Source of the DNA: an uncultured Poribacteria bacterium
GTDB taxonomy: Bacteria; Poribacteria; WGA-4E; PCPOR2b
Direction of reading: 5' to 3'
Assembly: GCA_958296125.1 (NCBI GenBank)
Contig: OY282444.1
Location: 4,435,623 to 4,499,622, forward strand
DNA: 64,000 nt
Each line of letters starts with the position of its first letter. Positions within the stretch are counted from its first letter, which is position 1. Position numbers and translations under genes: made by a program. Positions 7,809-16,498 of this stretch are shown in pieces. Below the pieces are notes generated by a model that ran no database searches, was not told the DNA's origin, and saw only the letters and a list, made by a program, of their open reading frames with translations.

Positions 7809-8723
7809 ATGCCTTCTAAAACACTTTACCAAACTAGCGAAAGTTTTATTCCACCTAGGGTTATCTGCTTTGTCCTTTTTCTAGCGGTGCTTTGGGGAGG
7901 CAACGTTGTTTCCCTCAAAATTGGGCTCGAAGCACTTTCCCCATTTGCCTCGGCGGGGTTCCGATTTTCGATTGGGCTTATCCTTATCGCGAGTTGGGCG
8001 TTGGCTAACGGCATATCGATTAAGCCGCAGCGGCACGAGTACCTGCCGCTCGGTTTGAGTGCCATTCTATTTGTAACGCAAATCGTTGCTCTCAATTGGG
8101 GGACGAACTTGACGCGCGCGGGCAGAGCCGCTGTAATGACGAATACCTACCCGCTCTTTGTTGCACTCATTGCACATTTCGTCGTTCCGGGCGATCACAT
8201 GACACGCCGGAAGGGGCTTGGATTAGCCTTCGCCTTCGGTGGGATCTGTTTTGTGTTTCGAGACAACTTCATCGGCGGTGAACAGGGACATTTGACCGGC
8301 GACCTGCTGACGCTAATCGGCGGATTCCTGCTCGGACTTCTGATCGTCGTCACCAATCGCCTCATCCAGCGTATCAATACCTACTGTGTATTGACATCAC
8401 AAATGGTCATCGGTGTCCCAATCTTTTTTACCCTCAGTGCGATTTTTGAGGGAAAGGCGGGGTACGGCTTCTCCTATCCCGCGTTATTTGCGATTCTCTA
8501 CCAAGGTGCTGGAATCGCGGGGTTCTGTTTCGTCGCATGGACGCTCCTTCTCAAGGATTATCTACCCAGCCGACTCTCTGTATTCTTTTTTACAACGCCG
8601 CTCTGGGGAATCTTATTGAGCAACCTCCTCATCGGTGAGCCGATTACCGTTGGGCTCACCATCGGGGCAGCACTGGTTGCACTTGGTATCTATACCATTA
8701 ACCGTTCCCCAAGCGTCAAATAG
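7809..8723 (+). CDS. EamA/DMT-family transporter
   Basis: 304 residues from the ATG at 7809 (MPSKTLYQTSES). A longer frame starts earlier, but the extra N-terminus is not hydrophobic and looks non-coding. About ten hydrophobic segments in two five-helix halves (EamA repeats), with typical motifs LAVLWGGNVVSLKIGLEALSP in the first and GILLSNLLIGEPIT in the last third. The family exports amino acids, nucleotides and other small metabolites across the inner membrane. No clear ribosome-binding site. The gene follows the dehydratase in the same direction after 171 bases, so it could export or import a related metabolite, but this is only context. Confidence 0.85.
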   Translation: MPSKTLYQTSESFIPPRVICFVLFLAVLWGGNVVSLKIGLEALSPFASAGFRFSIGLILIASWALANGISIKPQRHEYLPLGLSAILFVTQIVALNWGTNLTRAGRAAVMTNTYPLFVALIAHFVVPGDHMTRRKGLGLAFAFGGICFVFRDNFIGGEQGHLTGDLLTLIGGFLLGLLIVVTNRLIQRINTYCVLTSQMVIGVPIFFTLSAIFEGKAGYGFSYPALFAILYQGAGIAGFCFVAWTLLLKDYLPSRLSVFFFTTPLWGILLSNLLIGEPITVGLTIGAALVALGIYTINRSPSVK

Positions 8724-8778
8724 CATTCCTAACGCGGGGCACTTGGGGTTCAGGTCATTCATATCTGGATTGGTTTGG

Positions 8779-9318
8779 CTAGTTAGACTCTGAGAAATAG
8801 AATGATGGATATGGAAAAGGTGTGATTTGCAGGTTGAAATGTTTTTTTACATCTTCTGTATTAGAGAAGATGCGGACAAATGTCCAGCCTGAATGGTAGG
8901 TTACAATAAAAATGCGTTTGCCGTTGTGCGTGTCAAGCTGATATATGGGTCTACCATCAATCCAGCGATAATTGGGTGATTCCCGATAGCCTAACGCATA
9001 GATAGCCTCGTGTGGAGTTAGCGATCTATCAGCATAGAATGAAAGCATTACCACTTTGTCCTTCAGCAGCGCTGCAGTTAGACCTCTGAATCGATATTTA
9101 TCTCCAAAGTCGTAAGTAGGTGTATCGTTTTCTATCGTTTTACGCGCTTCTCCCAATATGGGCTCGATATTGGCATGAAAGGTTAAGAAATCTACCCCAA
9201 TCAAGCAATCAATCCCGTTCATCTGTTCGGGTGTCAGGTCAAGTTGAGATATGGAAGCAGTACACCCGGATAGCAGAAATGACAGACACACAATATAGAC
9301 AAAGCGCAGCGGTATCAT
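8779..9318 (-). CDS. small lipoprotein of unknown function
   Basis: 179 residues from the ATG at 9318, preceded by AAGGAG five bases away. A longer frame adds 26 residues but would bury the signal peptide. The N-terminus MIPLRFVYIVCLSFLLSGC is a classic lipoprotein signal with lipobox LSGC (Cys about 19). The mature part has no motif that I recognise. It has a pattern of short beta-like segments (VVMLSFYADRSL, KRIFIVTYHSGWTFVRIF) and ends in aromatic FPYPSFYFSESN. Expected in the cell envelope. Confidence 0.65.
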   Translation of the reverse strand: MIPLRFVYIVCLSFLLSGCTASISQLDLTPEQMNGIDCLIGVDFLTFHANIEPILGEARKTIENDTPTYDFGDKYRFRGLTAALLKDKVVMLSFYADRSLTPHEAIYALGYRESPNYRWIDGRPIYQLDTHNGKRIFIVTYHSGWTFVRIFSNTEDVKKHFNLQITPFPYPSFYFSESN

Positions 9319-9485
9319 CAATTCTCCTTGACTGCTCCCCATTGCTTCAGTAGTGGAACAGTCCAAGAACTCAACATCATAAAATCGTGCTTTCATTCAT
9401 GGGAGCCTCCCTGTGAGGGTTCCCGCTTTATCAAGAGCTTCTATCTGTTCCCTGTGTTCATCGGTAGACAGGATAACGCCGCGTT

Positions 9486-10127
9486 TTACTCGTGATGCGT
9501 CAAATGCTCAATATGGTTCTGATTGAGCTTGCTGATTTCGGTTCGGACCTCACCGATTTCCGCACGAACCAAGTCGATTCGTTGATTCATCTCAGTCCGC
9601 ACCGAACCGATTTCTGCACGCACCGAATCAAGTTGTTGATTCAGATCGGATCGGACTTCACCGATTTCTGCACGAACTAAGTCGATTCGTTGATTCATTT
9701 CAGTCCGCACCGAACCGATTTCTGCACGCACCGAATCAAGTTGTTGATTCAGATCGGTTCGGACTTCACCGATTTCCGCACGAACTAAGTCGATTCGTTG
9801 ATTCATCTCAGTCCGCACCGAACCGATTTCTGCACGCACCGAATCAAGTTGTTGATGCAGATCGGTTTGGACTTCGCCGATTTGTTGATTCAGATCGGAT
9901 CGGACTTCACCGATTTGTTGGCGCAGATCGGATCGCACCGAATCAATTCGTTGATTTACTTCATCAATACGCTTGTTCAAAGTGTGAAAAAAGAACTCAC
10001 CTTGCTTTTCTAACCGCTCGGTTGTCGTTTTCAGGCGAGTCAGGATAGCGATGGTTTGCCCGATAATCGTTGCAATGGCAAGCCCCGCTATGACTAGATG
10101 TGATGGGGACCATTCAGAAAAGTCCAT
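9486..10127 (-). CDS. membrane-anchored coiled-coil protein with 18-residue tandem repeats
   Basis: 213 residues from the ATG at 10127, with GGAG about nine bases upstream. One hydrophobic segment (HLVIAGLAIATIIGQTIAIL, about 10-29) is followed by a long heptad-rich helix. From about residue 65 to 200 the sequence is built from 18-residue units alternating QQLDSVRAEIGSVRTEMN and QRIDLVRAEIGEVRTDLN, so a 36-residue (108-base) double unit is repeated about three times, nearly identically at DNA level. This resembles DUF1640-like or apolipoprotein-like coiled coils. Function unknown; a structural tether or oligomerising membrane protein is likely. The near-identical repeats suggest recent slippage expansion. 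Confidence 0.7.
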   Translation of the reverse strand: MDFSEWSPSHLVIAGLAIATIIGQTIAILTRLKTTTERLEKQGEFFFHTLNKRIDEVNQRIDSVRSDLRQQIGEVRSDLNQQIGEVQTDLHQQLDSVRAEIGSVRTEMNQRIDLVRAEIGEVRTDLNQQLDSVRAEIGSVRTEMNQRIDLVRAEIGEVRSDLNQQLDSVRAEIGSVRTEMNQRIDLVRAEIGEVRTEISKLNQNHIEHLTHHE

Positions 10128-10316
10128 AGCCTTTGTCTCCTCGTTGATTTCGTCTTGATTTTTCGTGTGATGTCTATTTGAGGAATCTATTTCATCATTT
10201 TCTGCCCATGCGATTGGGGGTAAGCGGCTTGGGCCCGATCTATCGGGGGCGAGGATTGCTATCAAGAGCATTCCTGTCCAACCCCCAACCCTCTTATCAG
10301 GGAGCTTTCTCTTATA

Positions 10317-11804
10317 TCACGAAACCCAGTCGTGCACGAGCTGTATCAAGAGCCGCACGCCGTAACCGGTCCCGCCCTTACTGGGAATGTAAGATGAACC
10401 TTTGACATCCCACGCTGTGCCGGCGATGTCCAGATGAACCCAAGGATAGCCCTCTGCAAAGTGCTTCAAGACCGCTGCGCCGACGATGGTCCCCGCTGTT
10501 CCGTCGCCGATATTTTTCACGTCAGCCACATCGCTTTTGATTAACTCATCATAATCGTCCCACAACGGCAGTTCCCACACCCGTTCATGCGTTTTCTCCG
10601 CAGCGGATTTGACTTTATCCATCAGAATGTCATCCGTCCCCAGCATCCCACAGGCAACGTTTCCCAAAGCGGTGATGACAGCCCCGGTCAGCGTTGCCAG
10701 ATCTATCGTCGCCTTTGGATTATAATGGGCGGCATAGCCCAATGCATCCGCCAACACCAGCCGCCCTTCCGCGTCCGTATTGAGGATCTCGATTGTTTTG
10801 CCGCCGTAGGTTTCGACAACATCTCCCGGCCGCTGGGCGGTGGCACTCGGCATGTTTTCGCTCGCCGCGATCAGCCCAACAACATGGAGGTCCGGCTTCA
10901 GATGGCCGACCACCTGCATCGCGCCAAGCACCGCCGCCGCACCGGACATATCGTGCTTCATGTCCATCATACCGGAGCCAGACTTGAGCGACAACCCACC
11001 GCTATCGAAGGTGATGCCCTTCCCAACAAACGCGACGGTGTCCTTCCCCTCACCGTCGGGGATATGCTCTAAGATAATAAATCGCGGTTCTTCAACGCTC
11101 CCTTGAGACACGCCGAGCAGTGTGCGAAAGCCTCTCTCCTCGAGTTGCGCTTGGTCAAAAACTTCACATTTCAACCCTACCTCATTTGCGACCTCAACTG
11201 CCTTTTCAGCGAGCATTGTTGGTGTCAAGTGGTTCGGCGGTTGGTTGCTCAGATCGCGTGCGAGGTTTGTCCCGTTCGCAATCGCGTCGCCGATGGCAAC
11301 GCCTCCCTCGACCATCGACTTGGTCGCTTCGTCCGCTACGAGGAAGGTGATAGAGTCAAGCTCCTTGATCTTGTCGAGGCCCTGCGTCTTGTGCTGATTG
11401 AATTGATAGAGCGCGAGCCGACTGGCTTCGGCGATTGCCTGTGCTATCTCTTGTGGGGTTTCAGATGGCAATGAGATCGCGAGGGTTTTGATCCCCAGAT
11501 CCCGAAGTTCTTGAACAACTTTGCCCACCGCCTGACGCACTTTCTCTGTGTCAAAATTCTCGTTTTTTCCCAGACCGATCAGTGCAATCCGTGGGGCGGT
11601 GATTGCCCCTCTGGAGTAGAGTAGAGCGGTCTGTTTGTGTTCGCCTGTGAAATCGCCGCTGTCAATCAGTTCACTAATTGCGCCATCGGTCACCGCATCG
11701 GCAGCTTGCGCCACGCTGACGAGGGGTTCTCCTTCAAATACGCCGAATACAACGGCATCGGCGGTTTCTGTTCTGAAATCTCCAACTTTGACGTTAATTT
11801 GCAT
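10317..11804 (-). CDS. pepA: leucyl aminopeptidase (M17 family)
   Basis: 495 residues from ATG 11804, with GAAAGGA nine bases upstream. The N-terminal macro-like domain reaches about residue 160; the catalytic domain carries VGKGITFDSGGLSLKSG (metal-binding Lys and Asp, about 255-271), DMSGAAAVLG and the signature NTDAEGRL near 340. These bind the two metal ions of cytosolic PepA, which removes N-terminal residues, preferably Leu, from peptides. Full family length, with no missing key residue seen. The promoter-like TTGAAC-18-TATAAC lies just upstream. It could finish degradation of peptides released by the proteasome encoded later in the window, though that link is only functional. Confidence 0.93.
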   Translation of the reverse strand: MQINVKVGDFRTETADAVVFGVFEGEPLVSVAQAADAVTDGAISELIDSGDFTGEHKQTALLYSRGAITAPRIALIGLGKNENFDTEKVRQAVGKVVQELRDLGIKTLAISLPSETPQEIAQAIAEASRLALYQFNQHKTQGLDKIKELDSITFLVADEATKSMVEGGVAIGDAIANGTNLARDLSNQPPNHLTPTMLAEKAVEVANEVGLKCEVFDQAQLEERGFRTLLGVSQGSVEEPRFIILEHIPDGEGKDTVAFVGKGITFDSGGLSLKSGSGMMDMKHDMSGAAAVLGAMQVVGHLKPDLHVVGLIAASENMPSATAQRPGDVVETYGGKTIEILNTDAEGRLVLADALGYAAHYNPKATIDLATLTGAVITALGNVACGMLGTDDILMDKVKSAAEKTHERVWELPLWDDYDELIKSDVADVKNIGDGTAGTIVGAAVLKHFAEGYPWVHLDIAGTAWDVKGSSYIPSKGGTGYGVRLLIQLVHDWVS

Positions 11805-11837
11805 TCTATGATTTCCTTTCAATTAGTTGGTTCATGA

Positions 11838-11867
11838 GTTATAGGACTTACACAGTTGAACGTTCAA
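11838..11867 (-). promoter_or_regulatory. putative pepA promoter overlapping a TTGAACGTTCAA palindrome
   Basis: On the minus strand TTGAAC (11862-11867), 18 bases, TATAAC (11838-11843), 34 bases before the pepA start. The -35 is half of the 12-base palindrome TTGAACGTTCAA (11856-11867), resembling the palindromes before the methylase gene. Confidence 0.4.
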
Positions 11868-11961
11868 AGCCGCGTAGGGGCACCCTCAAGTTTTTTTGAA
11901 TCCCTGGTCTCCCCGTTCCGCCTGGCCTGCCCTCGGCACGGGGTCTCGGCACGGACGCTCC

Positions 11962-12456
11962 CTAAATTGCGCTACTGCTATATCTTTCGCGGATTGTTTC
12001 GATGAGATCGGTGGTCGATTTACCGGGCACGTTCAACCCGACAATCACCGTCCCCCCGTTCGATTCGACAGCCTCCCGTTCGATGACCCGATCGATTGTG
12101 TAATCGCCGCCTTTGACATGGATATTCGGCTTGATGGAAGATAGCAGGTCAATCGGATCGAGTTCTGGGAAAACCGTAACGTAATCTACGCATGCAAGCC
12201 CGGCGAGCATTTCGGCGCGTTCATCCGCGGGAACGAGGGGACGGTTTTCCCCTTTGAGTGCGCGAACCGAGTCATCGCTGTTGATACCGACAACGAGGAG
12301 GTCGCCGAGCGACTGCGCGGCTTGCAGGTAACGCAGATGACCGACGTGTAACACATCGAAGCAGCCGTTGGTCGTCACGACAATTTTGCCGTCTGCTTGC
12401 GCTTGATGGACAATTTCGACCAGTTGGTTCCGAGGATAGATCTTTTTGTTTGACAT
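11962..12456 (-). CDS. rfaE2: RfaE2-like ADP-heptose-type nucleotidyltransferase
   Basis: 164 residues. The nucleotidyltransferase signature TNGCFDVLHVGHLRYLQ (about 29-45) contains the HxGH ATP-binding motif, followed by GINSDDSVRALKG and PADERAEMLAGL, all typical of the C-terminal half of HldE (RfaE domain II), which makes ADP-D-glycero-beta-D-manno-heptose for LPS or S-layer glycans. The ending VPGKSTTDLIETIRERY also matches. It occurs here as a single-domain protein with no kinase domain or other heptose gene nearby, so another cytidylyl/adenylyl substrate is possible. No strong ribosome-binding site. Confidence 0.8.
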   Translation of the reverse strand: MSNKKIYPRNQLVEIVHQAQADGKIVVTTNGCFDVLHVGHLRYLQAAQSLGDLLVVGINSDDSVRALKGENRPLVPADERAEMLAGLACVDYVTVFPELDPIDLLSSIKPNIHVKGGDYTIDRVIEREAVESNGGTVIVGLNVPGKSTTDLIETIRERYSSSAI

Positions 12457-12528
12457 GGTTGGTAATGCGTAAAAAGAAAGGGTTTCGACTATTTCTTCGG
12501 GGTGAAAAGTATTAAGGGGTGAAAAGTA

Positions 12529-13317
12529 TTAAAAATCTGGCACCGGGGTGTAGGTGTTGAAACCGTCCGTTAGATCTTCACCGCGCAGGAGATAGATGTC
12601 ATGGTCGGGTCTCAACGACGGGTCGTGGCAGCGGACAGCCGCTGGCATATAGCGCATCGTATAGCCGCATCGACGCTTTTGCGAGGTGTTTGGGGCGGAG
12701 CCGTGGATGGTAAACGCATCGTGGAAATGGCATTCGCCGACCGACAGCTCCAGATCGATAATCTTTGACGCATCCACATCCTTGGCGATGACTTCTCTGC
12801 CGAATAGGTGCTTTTCCCGATCTACCTGCTCGTATCGTCGATCCCTGAGTTTATGGCTGCCGGCGATCACGCGCATACAACCATTTTCGACCGTCGATTC
12901 GTCTACCGCCAGCCACATCGTGATGACGTGCATCGGTTGCAATCGCTCGCCCCAGTAGACACCGTCCTGATGCCACGGCACCGCTAGACCGTCGCTCGTC
13001 CGCTTGCTGATAAAGTGGCTTGACCAGAGGAGAATATCGGGGCCGATGAAGCTTTCAATGACATCGAGCACCCGCGGATCCGCGAGGTATTTGAACAGAT
13101 AGGGATGCTCGACGTGTGGCACGTCCATCTGTTCCGGGCGTTTGCCTTCGGGGAGCGATGCGATCATGGCATCGACGTAATCGCGCAGTTCGTCTAATTC
13201 TCCTTGGGTAAAGATTCTGCCAAATTTGAGGTAACCGTTCTCATTGTAGGAAGCCACCTGCTCATCGGTGACCGTCGTTTCGGTTTTCCAATTTTTATCT
13301 GTGTTGATTAGGTTCAT
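12529..13317 (-). CDS. phytanoyl-CoA dioxygenase family (PhyH) protein 1
   Basis: 262 residues from ATG 13317, with GGAG upstream (GGAGAAACAGA-ATG). Fe(II)/2-oxoglutarate-dependent oxygenase fold: the metal-binding His-X-Asp is WHQDG (His116, Asp118), the distal His is in TIHGSAPN (His205), and the 2-oxoglutarate Arg is probably in TMRYMP (Arg222). All ligands are present, so it should be active. The substrate is unknown; PhyH-like proteins hydroxylate lipids, ectoine, or sugar- and amine-containing small molecules. The gene start overlaps the preceding small methylase fragment by 23 bases. Confidence 0.88.
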   Translation of the reverse strand: MNLINTDKNWKTETTVTDEQVASYNENGYLKFGRIFTQGELDELRDYVDAMIASLPEGKRPEQMDVPHVEHPYLFKYLADPRVLDVIESFIGPDILLWSSHFISKRTSDGLAVPWHQDGVYWGERLQPMHVITMWLAVDESTVENGCMRVIAGSHKLRDRRYEQVDREKHLFGREVIAKDVDASKIIDLELSVGECHFHDAFTIHGSAPNTSQKRRCGYTMRYMPAAVRCHDPSLRPDHDIYLLRGEDLTDGFNTYTPVPDF

Positions 13318-13534
13318 TCTGTTTCTCCAATGCCGCCCCTTCCACAATAGCGATTTCTTCAGGAGTTAAATCGTATAACAAGTATACTATATCGTCAATC
13401 TCATTTTCAAGTGCGGATACATCGGCATCCAGGTCGGTGCGTTTGGCGGCGATGATCTTGTCAACCCGCTTTTCCATCTGTGTGGCGAGGTGTCGGTTTG
13501 CTGCTGTAATAGGAGGATCAGGGAAGCGTTTCAT
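13295..13534 (-). pseudogene. C-terminal fragment of an N6-adenine DNA methyltransferase / type IIG enzyme
   Basis: 79 residues from the ATG at 13534 (MKRFPDPPITAANRHLATQM...). The segment LATQMEKRVDKIIAAKR, then LENEIDDIVYLLYDLTPEEIAIVEG, is the helical tail found at the end of TaqI/Eco57I-like methylase specificity domains. No methylase catalytic domain (NPPY motif) is present upstream; the DNA before it is repeat-like. It is therefore best read as a remnant of a lost restriction-modification gene, now overlapping the dioxygenase start. It could still be expressed as a small helical protein. Confidence 0.55.
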
Positions 13535-13695
13535 GAACTCACTCTGAAATCTGATCCCTGACCCCGTGCCGAGGGCCCCGCGAACGGGGCAGGCAGGCCG
13601 GGGATTCAAAGAAATTTGTGGTTGCCCTGACTTTGTCTGCTTATCCGCGCAATCTGCGGCATCCGTTTAATCCGTGATTCAGACAATAGACAGCA

Positions 13696-14898
13696 TCAAT
13701 CGGGGCGGATTCGCTCGGTCAACTCATCGTCAACAGTGATTGCCAAATGCCCAGCGGGGCCGATCATCCTGTTCACCATAAGTGCCTCAAGCTCCCTTTT
13801 CTCAAGATCGGTCAGTGCCTCAACAAAGGGACCGTTGATGAATTCCTTGTATACGCGACTGGTGTCCTTGAACGGCATCATGAACATCGGGATGACCGCC
13901 TGCAACATAGCGGCGCGCTTATGCGGCGTGCGGTTTACACCTGCGCGATGCCACGTCCGAGAATCGTAGACGATATAACTCCCCGGCGGTGCCTCAACGA
14001 CATCAGCCTCCGGTCCAGTATACGGCAATCCTTTGGCTTCCCGATGCCCCGGCTCCTTGTTTGCGTTTCCGGTTCCCCACTCCACTGGAGGTCCCTCGCC
14101 GCGGGCGTGTGAGCCGAGCTTAAAACAGGTCGCCCCATTCTCCTTGCGAAATTCCGATACGCATAGGTTGCGCTGGACACCCATGACCAATCCATCAACC
14201 TTATGCACAGGTATCCGATGAGTTGCCCTGCCGGCGATGCCCCAAAGGTAAGGAAAATCGGAATGCCAACCTTGGACGTTCCGTTTGCCATCGTCTTTGG
14301 GGAGTATGGCAAAGCCGGGCGAATGTCCGAGCCGAATCTCATCAATTCCCATGTATTGGCGCATCAGCCACAAGGAGACAGGTTCAGTCGCTATTTTTGC
14401 GACCGCCGCACTCTGGAGCAGCGGCGCAACGCTCTGATCAAACGCTCCGCTTTCCCAACGCCCGGTGCAGCTAATCCGCTCCAACTCCTCAAGGACATCG
14501 AGCGCGATGATCGACGGGACGCAGACCCAGCCGTTCTCCCTGATCGATTTCAGATATTCTGATGGCAGGTGTGCGGGCCCGTGTCCGGAGGAGAACAGCG
14601 CGGCGACATCGCCAACCGTGCCGTTACTGGCGAGCCACTTCCCTTGATGACGGAGATAGCCTCCATCTTTAGAACGAGGGGATTCCACCTCAACGACGAG
14701 ACCGGTTGCTACATGGCGATAGGTGTCAGTCCCTTCGACGGTGTCCCATATCGCCTTATCGTCCACATAGTCAAAGGTCGCAAATCCATCATCGGACGCG
14801 CCGAGGAAATCTCCATTGGGCGCACGAAGTAAGATAAAGTGTGATGATGGCTTTTCAACACGAGTGACGGTTTCCTGAAAAATTTTATCTTTTGGCAT
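13696..14898 (-). CDS. PhyH-like dioxygenase 2 with an extra N-terminal domain
   Basis: 400 residues, start preceded by GGAGGG. Residues about 18-105 (HFILLRAPNGDFLGASDDG..., YRHVATGLVVEVE) look like a fascin/beta-trefoil-type module and are not part of the usual PhyH fold. The catalytic domain follows: metal His-X-Asp in GWHSDFPY (His212, Asp214), distal His in TWHRAGVNRTPHKRA (His317) and a candidate 2-oxoglutarate Arg at 328. Insertions rich in Gly and charged residues (about 262-300) surround the active site. The substrate is unknown. A sugar- or protein-binding role for the N-terminal module is a guess. Confidence 0.78.
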   Translation of the reverse strand: MPKDKIFQETVTRVEKPSSHFILLRAPNGDFLGASDDGFATFDYVDDKAIWDTVEGTDTYRHVATGLVVEVESPRSKDGGYLRHQGKWLASNGTVGDVAALFSSGHGPAHLPSEYLKSIRENGWVCVPSIIALDVLEELERISCTGRWESGAFDQSVAPLLQSAAVAKIATEPVSLWLMRQYMGIDEIRLGHSPGFAILPKDDGKRNVQGWHSDFPYLWGIAGRATHRIPVHKVDGLVMGVQRNLCVSEFRKENGATCFKLGSHARGEGPPVEWGTGNANKEPGHREAKGLPYTGPEADVVEAPPGSYIVYDSRTWHRAGVNRTPHKRAAMLQAVIPMFMMPFKDTSRVYKEFINGPFVEALTDLEKRELEALMVNRMIGPAGHLAITVDDELTERIRPD

Positions 14899-15138
14899 CG
14901 GTATTCCCTCCCCAAATAGCAGATTCGTATCGATTGTTCAAAAACACCTTGATAACCCTCTCAATATGCGATATGATAGGCATTAGAATTAGCGGTTAAA
15001 TAACATTTTAATTAGAAATTACGCTAATCGCGCGCAAGCAAGAGATCATGGAGGCAATTAGGGCAATCGGGGGCACCCAAGTTTCTGATTGGTCAACTGC
15101 CTAATTCCTAAACGGATGTGGTTGCCCTACTCACGACG

Positions 15139-15158
15139 TAGGGCTATTTAGTATCGGG
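15139..15158 (+). repeat. left-end fragment of the TAGGGCTATTTAG element
   Basis: TAGGGCTATTTAGTATCGGG matches the element terminus, but the rest is absent. The following GGGA-TTGGGAAATCCCTCC stretch (about 15155-15176) recurs in modified form at about 27263-27285. The remaining gap 14899-15138 is AT-rich with nothing recognisable. Confidence 0.45.
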
Positions 15159-15173
15159 ATTGGGAAATCCCTC

Positions 15174-16394
15174 CTACGGGGAAACTAGATTGTGGCCAAA
15201 CACTTGATGAAAGTCAGCGTGGACCATGTCCTCGTAATTGGTGATTTCTGTTATTGGGAGTTCGACGGGTGTCATCCCCGAAAGCGAAGATTCATATAGC
15301 GCGATGCACATCTCCACATCTTTCCGTCCGCCAACGCCGTATTCTGGCTCGCGGTCAAATAGTGCGGCGTTGGCGATGCTCATAATCTCCTCAGCGGTCC
15401 CGACGTTCCAATCATCTATTGCATATTCTCTGAACGGATTTTCATAGACAATCTGCGGCTCGGTATGGACAACTATCCGTGACAGGACATCGACCCCATC
15501 GACGGTATGGCGTTCCTTTTCGATGGGGATATCCTGCATCTCGCCGTCCACCATCATACGCAGTGGGAAATCTGAGGTCCAGGAATCGGTGTGCGTGACC
15601 ACCCCTTTTGTCCCCATAATCTGCCTGTATCGAATCGTTTCCTCACCGACCTGTGAGGCCTCATAGACTCCGACGGCACCGCTTTCAAAATCGATCAGCG
15701 CATGTCCCCAATCTTCGTAGACCCTGTCGGGTATGGGGGCGAACTGCTTGGTAATCCCCGCTATCCGTTTCGGTTCGCTCTGGGCATAAAACCGGATTTG
15801 AGACATCCGATGCACCCCCATGTCGATACAGACACCGGAGTGGGAGCCGAATGTCGAGACCGGGCGAGAGATCCCGCGCGGCTTTCCCGAACCGTGCACA
15901 AACGGTCTCCTTCGCGCAGACGGTTCGATGAAGTGCACTCGCATGATATCCCCAAGTATGCCTTCCGTAATCAGCTTGATGAGGATTCGATCGCCCGGCA
16001 TCCGGAAGTAGTTCTCGGCGACCTCAAAGTGGACCCCGTTTTTCTTGCAGGCGTTGATGATTACATCGCAGCAGGGAAGGGTAGGTGCCATCGGTTTTTC
16101 GACGATTGGGTGCATTTTATGTTCTGCCACAATCTTCGCCACCGTGTGGTGTTCATAATCGCCGGTGCCGATGTCTACAACATCGATATCCCTATGTTTC
16201 CCCAGCATCTCCTCGACATTGGTATAATACGGCAAGCCGTATTGTTTCCCAACCTCACTCGCTGTGGCTTCATCGGTATCGCACACAGCGATGAAATTCA
16301 GCTCTCCTTTTTTTGTCAACTCAGCGATGGTCGGCAGATGCCAGCGTTTCGCCACCGTGCCACAACCGACCGATGCAATGTTGGCTTTTCGCAT
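15174..16394 (-). CDS. Gfo/Idh/MocA-family oxidoreductase 1
   Basis: 406 residues, start with AAGGAG eight bases upstream. The N-terminal Rossmann domain begins ASVGCGTVAKRWHLPTI with the NAD(P)-binding Gly pattern. VEKPMAPTL (about 98-106) contains the conserved EKP Lys of the family. The C-terminal alpha/beta domain carries GVHRMSQIRFYAQSEPKRI with the conserved Asp/His region (DMGVHRM). These enzymes oxidise or reduce sugars, inositols and related hydroxyl compounds with NAD(P). The precise substrate cannot be assigned. It is followed in the same direction by a second family member 104 bases upstream of its start, suggesting a shared pathway. Confidence 0.88.
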   Translation of the reverse strand: MRKANIASVGCGTVAKRWHLPTIAELTKKGELNFIAVCDTDEATASEVGKQYGLPYYTNVEEMLGKHRDIDVVDIGTGDYEHHTVAKIVAEHKMHPIVEKPMAPTLPCCDVIINACKKNGVHFEVAENYFRMPGDRILIKLITEGILGDIMRVHFIEPSARRRPFVHGSGKPRGISRPVSTFGSHSGVCIDMGVHRMSQIRFYAQSEPKRIAGITKQFAPIPDRVYEDWGHALIDFESGAVGVYEASQVGEETIRYRQIMGTKGVVTHTDSWTSDFPLRMMVDGEMQDIPIEKERHTVDGVDVLSRIVVHTEPQIVYENPFREYAIDDWNVGTAEEIMSIANAALFDREPEYGVGGRKDVEMCIALYESSLSGMTPVELPITEITNYEDMVHADFHQVFGHNLVSP

Positions 16395-16498
16395 GGATTC
16401 ATCTCCTTACATGAAGAATAATAGGTAGGGGAGTGAATGAGGGAGCGTGTATTTTTCCCGTTTCCTCGCTCCGACGCATGACTTGATACATATCATTG

